From Verrucomicrobiota bacterium (lineage in GTDB: Bacteria; Verrucomicrobiota; Verrucomicrobiia; Limisphaerales; J093): a DNA stretch of 64,000 nt. This document shows, one piece after another, positions 27,674 through 37,232 of this stretch (within the stretch, counting starts at the first letter, position 1; each line of letters begins with the position of its first letter). The position numbers and the translations under genes are program-made. The notes beneath the pieces were generated by a model. That model was not told the DNA's origin. It saw only the letters and a program-made list of their open reading frames with translations, and did no database searches. Location: assembly GCA_022710935.1 (NCBI GenBank), contig JAKLFY010000021.1:18423-82422 (forward strand), in the 5' to 3' direction.

Positions 27674-29944
27674 GTGACGTGGGGTGGCGAAAGATCTCTG
27701 GCCGCCTTTCTGATCGCGGCCGGCGCACTGAGCGCGTATCGCGGGTCGTGCGATGACGATGCCTGGTCCCTGTTGACCGGGCCGGGTCCATGCGCGCCCA
27801 TCGAGATTCAACACCCCCTGCTGCGCGCGGTCATGCCGACCAACATGCCTGCCCCCGCGGTGCTGTGGAATACGAACAGCGCCGGCATCGACCGCTGGGC
27901 AGTCGGGATCCGAGCGGGCGGGCAGAGGTGGGTCTATGACCGAATCCAGCCGATCTGGCGTCCGCCTGAATCGGACTGGCTACGCATCAAAGAGGCGGCG
28001 CGAGGCGATCCGATCGAGTTGATTGTGGCCGGCGCGGGGCCCGGCAAGGGCGGGCCGCCGTTGGCCCGAGGCACCGTTCAGTTCAGTGTCTCTCCTTGGG
28101 CGGTTGAAACGCCCTTGTTCTACCGCGAGGTGAATCTGCCTTTTGTCGATGCGGTCAAGGACCCATCGAAGATTCGCTGGCGGTTCGGCGCTCTGGACCG
28201 GCCCACCGCGCCTCCGGTGGTGCTCGAGAACCTGCCGGTCTGCGGCAACTGCCACTCGTTCAGCCGGAACGGCGAGTACCTGGCGATGGACGTCGACTAC
28301 GCCAACAGCAAGGCCTCCTATGTCATTACCCGGACGGCTCCGGAGATGCGGTTGGCGACGAGCGATCTGATCACCTGGAACGACTACCGTCCTGAGGACG
28401 GACGCCAGACCTACGGTCTGTTGTCGCAGATCTCTCCCGATGGCCGCTATGTCCTGAGCACCGTCAAGGACCGCTCCGTGTTTGTTCCCCGGCCCGGTCT
28501 GGCCTTTTCGCAGCTCTTCTTTCCGCTCAAGGGCATCGTGGCGGTCTATGACCGGCAAACCAGGCAGTTCTTCTCGCTGCCGGGCGCGGACGATCCCGCC
28601 TTCGTCCAAAGCAACCCCACGTGGAGCCTGGACGGAGAATGGGTTGTGTTCGCCCGGAACCGGGCCTACGAACTCGAAAAGGCCCGCGACACAGGCCGCA
28701 TTCTCCTGACGCCGGAGGAATGCGAAGAGTTCCTCGAACGCGGTCGGGAGTTTCGATACGACCTCTATCGCGTCCGGTTCAACGGCGGGGCCGGCGGCCT
28801 CGCCGAACCGCTGCGCGGGGCCTCGGCCAACGGGCGCAGCAACTTCTTTCCCAAGTACTCGCCGGATGGACGGTGGATTGTCTTCTGCCAGGCCTCGAAT
28901 TACATGCTGCTCCAGCCCGATAGCGAGCTGTTCATCATCCCGGCGGACGGCGGCGAACCCAGGCGGCTCGAGTGCAACCTCGGCCGCATGAACTCCTGGC
29001 ACACCTGGTCCCCGGAGGGGCGCTGGCTGGTCTTCTCGTCCAAAGAGCACTCGGATTACACCCAGCTCTACCTCGCGCGCATAGCCGAGAATGGCGAGGC
29101 CAGCCCGCCGGTCTGGCTCGAACACATGGTCGCGCCCGGACGCGCGGCGAACATCCCCGAGTTCGTTGCATTGCGTCCGGACGCCATCGGGCGGATCCGC
29201 GAGCAGTTTCTCGACGACTACTCTTTCACCCGCGCCGGCAACGAGTTCTACCGGGCTGGCGACGCCGATCGGGCGATCGAGAAGTTCGAAATCGCACTCT
29301 CGATGAATCCGGACAACGCCATGGCCCATCAGCGGTTGGGTTTCCTGCTGTTCCGGGTCAGGAACCGGCTGGCCGAGGCGATCGATCACTCGCGCACTGC
29401 CGTGCGGCTCGAACCCCAGAACGGATTCGCTCATTTTGATTTGGGGGCCGCCCTGGCGGCCCAAGGCGATCTGACCAACGCCGCCGTTCACCTCGAGGAA
29501 TCGGTGCGCCTGTTGCCCCGAGGCTTCGACCGCCAATACAACGTCGTCGATATGCGCCTTGCCTGGGCCGAGGTCGGTTACCGGCTCGAACGCTACGCGC
29601 AGACCGTTTCAGTGCTCGAACCTGCCCTCGAACGCGCCCCCAGCCACGCCCGCGCCAACTACCTCATGGCCATGGCGAGGGCCTGGCTCGACGAAACCTC
29701 GACCACCACCCCCTTCTTCAATCGCGCGGTCCAATCCGAACCGCGCCTGGCACGATTGCCCGACTACCACGACCTGCTCAGTCGCAATTACGTCAACCAG
29801 GGGCTTTACGCCGAGGGCCTGGCGGCTGCCCAGACCGCACATCGGCTCGCCCTGGCCGCCGGACGCGCGCAACAGGCTGCCAAACTCGAACGGCGCATCG
29901 AGTTGTGCCGGAGTCGCCTGGCCGGGGATTCGAAGAACAAGTGA
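27674..29944 (+). CDS. Exported CXXCH / PD40 propeller / TPR protein
   Basis: About 756 residues. A single haem-c motif lies in VCGNCHSFSRNGEYLAMD near 193-200. PD40/WD40-like strands follow (QISPDGRYVLSTVKD, PTWSLDGEWVVFARN, KYSPDGRWIVFCQ, TWSPEGRWLVFSS), then three or more TPR repeats (YRAGDADRAIEKFEIALSMNPDN, NRLAEAIDHSRTAVRLEPQN, GDLTNAAVHLEESVRLLP). I suggest the GTG at 27674, which leads into the hydrophobic SLAAFLIAAGALSAY; the frame opens at 27539, where an ATG would overlap the divergent gene. Similar cytochrome-TPR fusions occur in Verrucomicrobia and Planctomycetes; the redox partner is unknown. Confidence 0.78.
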   Translation: MTWGGERSLAAFLIAAGALSAYRGSCDDDAWSLLTGPGPCAPIEIQHPLLRAVMPTNMPAPAVLWNTNSAGIDRWAVGIRAGGQRWVYDRIQPIWRPPESDWLRIKEAARGDPIELIVAGAGPGKGGPPLARGTVQFSVSPWAVETPLFYREVNLPFVDAVKDPSKIRWRFGALDRPTAPPVVLENLPVCGNCHSFSRNGEYLAMDVDYANSKASYVITRTAPEMRLATSDLITWNDYRPEDGRQTYGLLSQISPDGRYVLSTVKDRSVFVPRPGLAFSQLFFPLKGIVAVYDRQTRQFFSLPGADDPAFVQSNPTWSLDGEWVVFARNRAYELEKARDTGRILLTPEECEEFLERGREFRYDLYRVRFNGGAGGLAEPLRGASANGRSNFFPKYSPDGRWIVFCQASNYMLLQPDSELFIIPADGGEPRRLECNLGRMNSWHTWSPEGRWLVFSSKEHSDYTQLYLARIAENGEASPPVWLEHMVAPGRAANIPEFVALRPDAIGRIREQFLDDYSFTRAGNEFYRAGDADRAIEKFEIALSMNPDNAMAHQRLGFLLFRVRNRLAEAIDHSRTAVRLEPQNGFAHFDLGAALAAQGDLTNAAVHLEESVRLLPRGFDRQYNVVDMRLAWAEVGYRLERYAQTVSVLEPALERAPSHARANYLMAMARAWLDETSTTTPFFNRAVQSEPRLARLPDYHDLLSRNYVNQGLYAEGLAAAQTAHRLALAAGRAQQAAKLERRIELCRSRLAGDSKNK

Positions 29945-30061
29945 GCGGCAGGACGGCTGTTTCCAGGAATCGTGAGCACCGCGAATCGGAAAGCTCCAAG
30001 ACTTGGACCCGTGAGGGCGAGAAAAGCAGGGCCGCAACCGGAGGTCATGTCGCGCTCGTAA

Positions 30062-30084
30062 AGCCGGCCGCAAGCCGGCGCTCC
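30062..30084 (-). repeat. REP-like hairpin, GGAG foot
   Basis: On the minus strand GGAGCGCCGGCTTG is followed by CGGCCGGCT. The sister copy at 51120-51142 also shares the flanking CGCTCCGGGGC. Confidence 0.62.
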
Positions 30085-30138
30085 GGGGCCTCACCACCCC
30101 GCAGTCCGCGTGTCGAGGGGCGCAGCCTCTGCCGGTCT

Positions 30139-30280
30139 CTTCACCACGAAGAACACGAAGAACACGAAGGCGAGAAACAGAAGCCTCTTCGTGCTACTAT
30201 GCCCCAGAATCTGCCCAGCCGCCGACGAATCTCGGTTGCGGCTCTGACGCTTCGTGCCCTTCGTGCTCTTCGTGGTGAAG
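30139..30280. repeat. 142-bp inverted element built of CACGAAG repeats
   Basis: The left arm CTTCACCACGAAGAACACG continues with further CGAAG units. The right arm from 30250 is its near reverse complement, ending CTTCGTGGTGAAG. Arms of about 30 bp enclose 80 bp with no gene. Confidence 0.65.
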
Positions 30281-30520
30281 ACCTCTGTTTTTTGCTTGCA
30301 CGCCCTTGTAATGTCTTCAGATTTGGCGCATGGCCATCCGTAAGGTTTTCAACACCCGTGCGGTGTCGTGCGCCCAGTGCGTCAGAAAGGAGCTTGACGC
30401 ATGCCGACGCAGCCTGCGGAAGGCTTATCCACAAACCAATAGTGCGCCGTCCGGGCATCGCCTCGAGACGCGCACGACAACGGAGTAACCCACAAGAACC
30501 AACACCATAGATAGGCAACC

Positions 30521-33500
30521 ATGAAAAGAACAACACTCATAGGCCTAGCCGCCTCGGTGTTCCTGCTCGCCGGCGCGATCCAGGCCCAGCCCTTCACGGG
30601 GATAGACCTGGGCTCGCCCCTGCTGCTCGGTTCGGCAACCGACAACGGGGATGGCACCATGACAATCGTCGGCGGCGGTTCGGACATCTGGGGCGCGGCC
30701 GACTCGGGGTACTACTACTACACAACCATCAGCGATCCTGCCTGGGATGCGGTGGTGCGGGTCCGCGACCTGGTCAACAACGATGACGCCGGCACCGGAA
30801 CAATCGGTGACGACGGGTGGACCAAGTGCGAGTTGATGGTGCGCATGCCGGACGAATGGTCGGGGATGCCGATGACCGATGACCCGTTCATCGCCAACAT
30901 GACGACCCGGAGCGGCGGTCAGAACCAGGTCGCGCCCCAGTGGCGCACGGCCCGCGCGGGCAACGCGGATTGGAACTCCATGGGCCTGACCATCCGTCCG
31001 TCTTATCCAAACACCTGGCTTAAGATCGAGCGACGCGAAGCCCTGTTCACCATCTATTATGGCACCGACGGCACGACCTGGAACAAGTACGTCGACATTG
31101 ACACGTCCAAGAGCGATCTGGTCGGCTCGGACAACTCGACCACGTTCGGCACGGCTTGGCCGGCAGAGGTTTATGTCGGTATCGCCGTCACCGCCCACTA
31201 CGACGGGGACCCGACGGGCGGCATCGCCACCATCTCGGATCTCAAGGTGACCCCGATCACGACACCGCCCAACCTCCAGATCGTCAAGGACGTCGAGGAC
31301 ACTTCGGCGGTCGCCGGCACGGCGGCCCTGTTCGAGTTCGAAGCCGTCAATACCGCAATCCCGAACGGCTATGTCTCATCGTACCAATGGTCTCGAAATG
31401 GAACCGCCATCCCTGGAGCAACCGGCTCGAAGCTGAACATGATCGTGGGAGCCGGCGACAACGGCGCCAAGTTCAAATGCCAGGCCTCTTTCGCTGGCGC
31501 AACGATCGACAGCCGCGAGGCCACTCTCACCGTCACGGACGGGACCACCTACGCCGGCTACGCGAAGTGGGAGTTCTGGGACGGCTCGAGCCGGGGACCC
31601 ATCAACTCCGGGAATTGCGATCCGGCGGACATGACCATGACCGCGACCGGCTTCGAGACGCCGACGAACTTCTCGGACACCTATGCCTCGCGGGTGAGCG
31701 CCTGGTTCTACCCGCCCGCCGATGGCAAGTACGTGTTCTTCGTTGCTTGCGACGACGATGCGGATCTGTTCCTCAGCACCGATGCCCAGCCGGCCAACAA
31801 ACGGATGATCGCTCAAGAAACCTCGTGGGCTGGAGCGCGCGTCTGGGTCGGCGGCACCGGCAACCTCAACCAGAAACGCTCCGATCGGTGGTCGCCCGAT
31901 GACGGCGTGACCACTCCGGGCGCCGAGGGCTACGATCTGGTCAAAGACACGCCCTATTATATCGAAGGCGTGTTCCACGAAGGCGGCGGCGGCGACAATT
32001 TCGCCGTCACATACAAACTCATCGACGATCCCGATCCGGTGGACGGCGATGCCCCCAAACTGGCGGGCTCCGTCATCCGTTATATGACCTGGGCGGTGAC
32101 CAAGCTCGATCTGATAACCGATTTGCAGGATACTACCGTGTTCGAAGAGCAGCTCGCTCAGTTCGAAGCCGTGTTCGATACGGACAGCGAGACACTGCCC
32201 GAGTTGCAGTGGCAGCGCAAAGCCCCCGGCGGCGCCACGTGGGAGAATCTCGGTGGCGTGATCCGGGCGACGCAGTCGACCTACTCGTTCACGGCTCGGC
32301 TCACCGACAACGGCGCCAAGTACAAATGCATCGCCACTTTGCCTGGTCCGGCGATGACCAAGGAGACCGCCGAGGTGACGCTGACCGTCAACGCGGCCAT
32401 GTTCATTACCGGCCTCGTGAAACAGGAGCTGTGGGGCCCGGCCACGTCCGACATTTATACCCGCCCGGGTGTCGAGGCCGGCACTGAAGGCGCACCCTGG
32501 AGCACCAGCTACATCAACTCCTTCGCGACAACCGACTTCGCTGACTACTACGTGCAGCGTCTGAGCTGCTTGTTCGTGCCGGAAGTCACCGGCCTCTACG
32601 TGTTCTTCATCTGCTCGGACGACGACAGCGATCTGTTCCTGAGCACAGACGCCGATCCCGCCAACAAACGGCTCATCGCCCAGGAAACGGCCTGGAGCAA
32701 CAATCGACAGTGGGTCACGAGCGGCGGCGGGTCGAACTTGACCCAGAAGAGGTCCGATACCTTCGTGGACCCCACCACCAGCGAGTCGCCAGGTGCCGCG
32801 GGCTTCGACCTCACCGCAGGTAAGAGGTACTACATCGAGGCCGTCCAGAATGAAGGCGGCGGCGGCGACAACCTCGCCGTGACCTACATGATGATAGCTC
32901 CGACCTATGAGGATGAACCTGTGGACGGCGCCTACACACGGCTCACCGGCGACCGCGTCGGTGTCCTGGTCCCCGCGCCGAAGAACCTCCAGATCACGGC
33001 CCAGCCGCAGGACGTGACGGCCCACGGCTGGGATCGGGCGATCTTCAGCGTCGACGCCACCGCGGAGGCCTTCTACCCGCCCACCTACCAGTGGCGGCGC
33101 AACGGCACTCCGATCCCGGGCGCCACCGCCAAGGTCCACTCGCTGCTCACCAGTGCAAGCGATAACGGCGCCAAGTTCGATTGCGTGGTATCCCTGGCGG
33201 GGTATCCGACTCCCGTCACATCGAGGGAAGCGACGCTTACAGTGCTCGGCGATGCCGTGTTTGTTGCCGGCTCGCTCATGGAAGAGCGCTGGGCCAGCGC
33301 GAATCGCGATGCCGTCAACATCGGCAATGTCGGCGTGCCCAGCGAAGTCAACTACTGGACAAGCTTCGAGGGACCGATCGACGTGGCCGACAACTTCTCG
33401 CGGTCCGTCAGCGGCATCTTCATCCCGGCGGTGACGGGCGAGTACGTGTTCTTCACATGCTCGGATGACGACAGCGACCTCTACATCAGCACAAACGATC

Positions 33501-34006
33501 AGCCGGCTACCAAGCGCTTGGTCGCCCAGGAACAGGGCTGGAGTGGTAGCCGTCAATGGCTCACCGCCAATGGCGGAGCGGCCAGCATGAAACGGTCGGA
33601 TAGCTGGTCGCCCGACGGCGGGACGACAATGCCTTACAGCGAAGGCATCCACCTCGAAGCGGGCGTCCGGTACTTCATCCAGGGCGTGATGCACGAAGGC
33701 GGCGGCGGCGACAACCACAGCGCCACCTTCAAGGTGGAGCTCGCGTCTGCCGATCCTCTGGCCGGCGACGCGACTGCCTTCGTCTCGGGCGTGATTGGCC
33801 GCATGGAACCTCCGGCAGTCGAGCCCATCGAGATCAGCATCGCCAAGAATACGGATGGCACGATCACGGTGAGTTGGACCGGCGGCGGCACACTCGAGGC
33901 TGCCACCAGCATCCTCGGACCGTGGCAGGAAGTGTCATCCACATCGCCGTACACCTTCACGCCTCAGGCGGGTGTCCCGGCGATGTTCGGCAGGGTCAAG
34001 AAATAG
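30521..34006 (+). CDS. Large secreted protein with three Ig-like/PA14-like modules
   Basis: 1161 residues, signal peptide MKRTTLIGLAASVFLLAGAI. An N-terminal jelly-roll-like domain (about 25-245) is followed by three tandem modules, each an Ig-like domain and a PA14-like domain. The Ig parts repeat the pattern YQWSRNGTAIPGATG / QWQRKAPGG / YQWRRNGTPIPGATA and DNGAKFKC. The PA14 parts repeat YVFFVACDDDADLFLSTD / CSDDDSDLFLSTD / CSDDDSDLYISTN, AQET or AQEQ, and a HEGGGGDN or NEGGGGDN sugar/calcium loop. A short C-terminal segment resembles a sorting or FN3-like domain. PA14 modules bind carbohydrates, so this is probably a surface glycan-binding protein. A strong intrinsic terminator follows. 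Confidence 0.85.
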   Translation: MKRTTLIGLAASVFLLAGAIQAQPFTGIDLGSPLLLGSATDNGDGTMTIVGGGSDIWGAADSGYYYYTTISDPAWDAVVRVRDLVNNDDAGTGTIGDDGWTKCELMVRMPDEWSGMPMTDDPFIANMTTRSGGQNQVAPQWRTARAGNADWNSMGLTIRPSYPNTWLKIERREALFTIYYGTDGTTWNKYVDIDTSKSDLVGSDNSTTFGTAWPAEVYVGIAVTAHYDGDPTGGIATISDLKVTPITTPPNLQIVKDVEDTSAVAGTAALFEFEAVNTAIPNGYVSSYQWSRNGTAIPGATGSKLNMIVGAGDNGAKFKCQASFAGATIDSREATLTVTDGTTYAGYAKWEFWDGSSRGPINSGNCDPADMTMTATGFETPTNFSDTYASRVSAWFYPPADGKYVFFVACDDDADLFLSTDAQPANKRMIAQETSWAGARVWVGGTGNLNQKRSDRWSPDDGVTTPGAEGYDLVKDTPYYIEGVFHEGGGGDNFAVTYKLIDDPDPVDGDAPKLAGSVIRYMTWAVTKLDLITDLQDTTVFEEQLAQFEAVFDTDSETLPELQWQRKAPGGATWENLGGVIRATQSTYSFTARLTDNGAKYKCIATLPGPAMTKETAEVTLTVNAAMFITGLVKQELWGPATSDIYTRPGVEAGTEGAPWSTSYINSFATTDFADYYVQRLSCLFVPEVTGLYVFFICSDDDSDLFLSTDADPANKRLIAQETAWSNNRQWVTSGGGSNLTQKRSDTFVDPTTSESPGAAGFDLTAGKRYYIEAVQNEGGGGDNLAVTYMMIAPTYEDEPVDGAYTRLTGDRVGVLVPAPKNLQITAQPQDVTAHGWDRAIFSVDATAEAFYPPTYQWRRNGTPIPGATAKVHSLLTSASDNGAKFDCVVSLAGYPTPVTSREATLTVLGDAVFVAGSLMEERWASANRDAVNIGNVGVPSEVNYWTSFEGPIDVADNFSRSVSGIFIPAVTGEYVFFTCSDDDSDLYISTNDQPATKRLVAQEQGWSGSRQWLTANGGAASMKRSDSWSPDGGTTMPYSEGIHLEAGVRYFIQGVMHEGGGGDNHSATFKVELASADPLAGDATAFVSGVIGRMEPPAVEPIEISIAKNTDGTITVSWTGGGTLEAATSILGPWQEVSSTSPYTFTPQAGVPAMFGRVKK

Positions 34007-34028
34007 GCAATTGACCGAGTTCGCTCAC

Positions 34029-34059
34029 GAGAGGCCGGGATTTCCCGGCCTCTTCTTTT
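34029..34059 (+). terminator. Rho-independent terminator
   Basis: Stem AGAGGCCGGG, loop ATTT, stem CCCGGCCTCT, then TCTTTTT, 23 bp after the stop of the Ig-PA14 gene. It is the clearest intrinsic terminator in the window. Confidence 0.9.
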
Positions 34060-34115
34060 TCATGCCTTCGGAGCATTGACGGGCGCGGCGCGTCTCGTAT
34101 GTTCACCCCCATCTT

Positions 34116-35045
34116 ATGAATTCCATGCTTGCTGCAATTCGCCGTTCCGCTCTGTTGGGCCTGGTCGTTGTCCCTTGTCTGGCTGCTGTCACCGCGGCAA
34201 GGGCCGCCGAAGGCGGCGTCACCGCCCCCGGCGCGAAAGTCGAACGGTTGGCTGGCGACTTCAAGTTCACCGAGGGACCAACGGCCGATGCCGCCGGCAA
34301 CGTGTTCTTCACGGACCAACCCAACGACCGCATTCTCAAGTGGAGCCTCGATGGCAAGTTGTCGATCTCCATGCAGCCTGCCGGTCGGGCCAATGGCATG
34401 TGCTTCGACGCGCAAGGGCAGTTGCTTGCATGTGCCGACGAGCACAACGAACTCTGGTCCATCAGCCCGGACGGCAAGAAGACCGTGCTGCTGAAGGAAT
34501 ACCAAGGGAAGCGGCTCAACGGCCCGAACGACGTCTGGGTGCGGCCTGGCGGCGGACTTTACTTCACCGATCCTTTCTACAAGCGCCCGTGGTGGCAGCA
34601 CACCCAAATGCCCCAGGACGGCCAGCACGTCTATTACCTGGCTCCCGACGGCAAGACACTGAGCCGCGTGGCCGACGATCTGAAGACGCCCAATGGCATT
34701 GTCGGCACGCCCGACGGCAAATCGCTGTTCGTCGCCGATCTCGGCGCGGGAAAGACCTATCAGTTCGACATCCAGGCGGACGGGCGGCTCGCGAACAAGC
34801 GGTTGTTCTGTGAGCTGGGATCGGATGGCATGACCCTCGACAGCGAAGGGAATCTCTATCTCACCGGCAAGGGGGTTTCCGTTTTTGACCGCACGGGCAA
34901 GAAGATCGATCAGATCGACGTGCCGGAGCCCTGGACCGCCAACGTCTGCTTCGGCGGGGCGGACCGCCGGACGCTTTTCATCACCGCAAGCAAAGGCCTG
35001 TACGCCATCGGCACCCGCATCGCGGGCACCAGGCAGGGGAAGTGA
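34116..35045 (+). CDS. SMP-30/gluconolactonase-family exported protein
   Basis: 309 residues with a signal peptide ending near AARAAEG. The six-bladed propeller has the family landmarks: FKFTEGPTADAAGNVFFTD (metal Glu), GRANGMCFDAQGQLLACAD, RLNGPNDVWVRPGGGLYFTD (Asn and Asp metal ligands) and PNGIVGTPDGKSLFVAD. Such enzymes hydrolyse sugar lactones, the product expected when sugar dehydrogenases oxidise aldoses. It precedes tyrA by 10 bp but is functionally unrelated to it. Confidence 0.87.
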   Translation: MNSMLAAIRRSALLGLVVVPCLAAVTAARAAEGGVTAPGAKVERLAGDFKFTEGPTADAAGNVFFTDQPNDRILKWSLDGKLSISMQPAGRANGMCFDAQGQLLACADEHNELWSISPDGKKTVLLKEYQGKRLNGPNDVWVRPGGGLYFTDPFYKRPWWQHTQMPQDGQHVYYLAPDGKTLSRVADDLKTPNGIVGTPDGKSLFVADLGAGKTYQFDIQADGRLANKRLFCELGSDGMTLDSEGNLYLTGKGVSVFDRTGKKIDQIDVPEPWTANVCFGGADRRTLFITASKGLYAIGTRIAGTRQGK

Positions 35046-35055
35046 CGGCTTGCCT

Positions 35056-35946
35056 ATGCTCGGCCCGGTGTTGTTCCAGAAAGTCACGTTGGTTGGTGTC
35101 GGTCTGCTGGGCGGGTCGCTTGGCCTTGCGTTGCGTCGTCGCCGGCTGGCCGCGGTCGTCACGGGCTGCGTGCGGAGGGCGGCCGGCGTCGACGAGTGCA
35201 TCGAGGCCGGGGCGGTGGACGAAGCGACACTCGACCTCGAAGCCGCGGTCCGCGATGCCGATCTGGTCGTTCTCTGCACACCGATCGGCCAGATGGCCCA
35301 GCTCGCGGCTCGCTTCGGCCCTGCTTTGAAGCCCGGCGCATTGGTCACCGACGTCGGGAGCGTCAAAGCCAGCGTCGTGCGGGAGGTCGAACCGCTGGTT
35401 GCGGACGCCGGCGGGCTGTTCCTCGGCAGCCATCCGATGGCCGGCGCGGAAAAGGCGGGGGTTGGCGCGGCGCGGGCCGACCTCTACGAAGGCGCTGTGT
35501 GCGTCATCACGCCGACCGCGCGCTCGGACAACGGGGCTCGCGAGAAGATCGAGGCGTTTTGGAAGGCCCTGGGTTCGCGCATCCTGGTGTTGTCGCCGGA
35601 ACAGCACGACGATCTCGTCAGCCGATCAAGTCATCTCGTGCAGGTGGTCGCCGCGCAGTTGGTACACTATGTCCTCGGGCCTGACCGTCCTCCCGAACAG
35701 CGGTTGCTGTGCGCGGGTGGTTTTCGCGACGCCACCCGGATCGCCTCGGGCTCGCCCGAGATGTGGCGGGACATCGCCCTCGCGAATCGCAAGAGCCTCG
35801 CCCGGTCCCTGGATGAGCTGGTGGTCGAGCTGCGCGCGGTGCGCCGGCTCATCGAGGATGGCAACCAGGAGGCCTTGGGCAGTTTCTTCGCCCGAGCCAA
35901 GCAGCGTCGCGACGCCTGGATCGGCTCGAACACCTCGCCCGAGTAG
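35056..35946 (+). CDS. tyrA: Prephenate dehydrogenase
   Basis: 296 residues from ATG 35056. The NAD-binding motif is VTLVGVGLLGGSLGLALRRR at about 9-28. Catalytic-domain landmarks are LVVLCTPIGQM, VTDVGSVKASVV, GSHPMAGAEKAG (substrate His) and LVSRSSHLVQVVAAQL. It oxidatively decarboxylates prephenate to 4-hydroxyphenylpyruvate for tyrosine. aroA follows 2 bp later, so this is an aromatic-amino-acid operon. The longer open frame upstream is the shadow of the lactonase gene. Confidence 0.93.
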   Translation: MLGPVLFQKVTLVGVGLLGGSLGLALRRRRLAAVVTGCVRRAAGVDECIEAGAVDEATLDLEAAVRDADLVVLCTPIGQMAQLAARFGPALKPGALVTDVGSVKASVVREVEPLVADAGGLFLGSHPMAGAEKAGVGAARADLYEGAVCVITPTARSDNGAREKIEAFWKALGSRILVLSPEQHDDLVSRSSHLVQVVAAQLVHYVLGPDRPPEQRLLCAGGFRDATRIASGSPEMWRDIALANRKSLARSLDELVVELRAVRRLIEDGNQEALGSFFARAKQRRDAWIGSNTSPE

Positions 35947-35948
35947 CC

Positions 35949-37232
35949 ATGCCGCTGCCCGATCTCATCGCCATCGAGCCCTTGGCCGCACCCGTGCGCG
36001 CGGAGGTGACGGTCCCGGGCTCGAAGAGCGTCACCAATCGCGCCTTGGTGCTCGCCGCGCTGGCGTCCGGGACAACGACGCTGCGCGGGGCGCTCTGGAG
36101 CGAGGACACCCGGCTCATGGCCGAGGCCCTGCGGCGGCTCGGCTTCGCCGTCGAGGTTGGGCCGGATCCGGACGAATCGAGCAATCGCACAATCGTGGTC
36201 GAGGGCCGCGGCGGCGCGGTGCCGCCGGGGGGTTCGTTGGCTCAGCCGCTCGATTTGGATGTGGGCAACGCAGGCACCGCCGCCCGGTTCCTGGCCGCCC
36301 TCGTTTGTCTCGGTACGGGTGTCTACCGGCTCGAGGGCTCGCCGCGAATGCACGAGCGACCGCAGGCCGACCTCTTTGCCGCTCTGCGGGAACTCGGATA
36401 TCAAATCGACGCCCCCAATGACCGTCTGCCAGCCCGGATTCATGGCGGCGGGATCCGCACGGGATCCTGCCGGGTGCGGATTGATCAGAGCTCGCAGTTC
36501 GCTTCGGCCCTGCTCCTGAGCGCGCGCGCCGGCGGATGGACCGTGCAGGTCGAGGGAGAAAGCGCCGACGAAGCCCCCTATGTGCGCATGACCAGGGAAC
36601 TCGTCAGCCTGTTTCCCCCGCGCGGCGGTGAATGCGCCATCGAGGCCGACGCCTCGAGCGGGAGTTATTTCTGGGCCGTCAACGCGCTGGGCGCGGATCA
36701 ACACACCCCGAACCATTGCGTCCGCGTCGCCCGGTGGCCAAGCTCCGGCTGGCAGATCGATGAACGCTTTCCGCACTGCATCCCTTTGCCTGCCGAACTG
36801 TCGCGCCAGAGCGACCTGGGCGACAGCATCATGACCGCGATTGTCCTGGGACCGCTCGCACCGCATCCGACGGCTTTCACCCATTTGGGCCGGCTTCGGG
36901 TCCAGGAATGCGAGCGGGTGCGCGCCCTGCGCACCGAGCTGGAACGGTGCGGCGCGGCCATCGAGGAAGAGGGCGACACCCTGCGCATCCTGCCGTCCGC
37001 CCTCCACGGCGCCGACATCGAAACCTACGGCGATCACCGCATGGCGATGTGCTTCGGGATTCTGGGGTTGAAAGTCCCTCGAATCAGAATCAAGAATCCG
37101 GCCTGCGTGAAGAAGACATTCCCGGATTTTTTTCGGAAGCTGGCGGCCCTCCCTCCCGGGGGCCTCGGAGCAACAGTCCGGGATGCGCGCACGGGGTGTG
37201 TTTTGTCGCCCGGAGATCTGACGGCTGAGTGA
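35949..37232 (+). CDS. aroA: 3-phosphoshikimate 1-carboxyvinyltransferase (EPSP synthase)
   Basis: 427 residues. Signatures are VPGSKSVTNRALVLAALASG at about 21-40 (shikimate-phosphate and PEP-binding Lys/Ser), LDVGNAGTAARFLAAL near 98-113, SSQFASALLL and ETYGDHRMAMCFGILGL near the end (catalytic Asp/Arg). It condenses phosphoenolpyruvate with shikimate 3-phosphate. It lies 2 bp after tyrA and overlaps cmk by four bases if cmk starts at 37229. Confidence 0.95.
   Translation: MPLPDLIAIEPLAAPVRAEVTVPGSKSVTNRALVLAALASGTTTLRGALWSEDTRLMAEALRRLGFAVEVGPDPDESSNRTIVVEGRGGAVPPGGSLAQPLDLDVGNAGTAARFLAALVCLGTGVYRLEGSPRMHERPQADLFAALRELGYQIDAPNDRLPARIHGGGIRTGSCRVRIDQSSQFASALLLSARAGGWTVQVEGESADEAPYVRMTRELVSLFPPRGGECAIEADASSGSYFWAVNALGADQHTPNHCVRVARWPSSGWQIDERFPHCIPLPAELSRQSDLGDSIMTAIVLGPLAPHPTAFTHLGRLRVQECERVRALRTELERCGAAIEEEGDTLRILPSALHGADIETYGDHRMAMCFGILGLKVPRIRIKNPACVKKTFPDFFRKLAALPPGGLGATVRDARTGCVLSPGDLTAE

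Larger units (their letters stand above)
29945..30520. other. Repeat-bearing spacer without a gene
   Basis: No coding frame is convincing. It contains a REP-like hairpin (30062-30084) and a 142-bp inverted element of CACGAAG units (30139-30280). The last 200 bp before the ATG at 30521 should carry the promoter of the large surface protein, but I see no strong -10/-35 pair. Confidence 0.5.

Noticed and set aside
30139..30280. CRISPR array
   Set aside because: The short CACGAAG units are adjacent without spacers and inverted. There is no regular repeat-spacer spacing and no cas gene in the window.
31376..33718. A 780-residue minus-strand open frame
   Set aside because: Opposite the Ig-PA14 gene. 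Its apparent repeats are the mirror of the repeated modules, and it has no recognisable domain.
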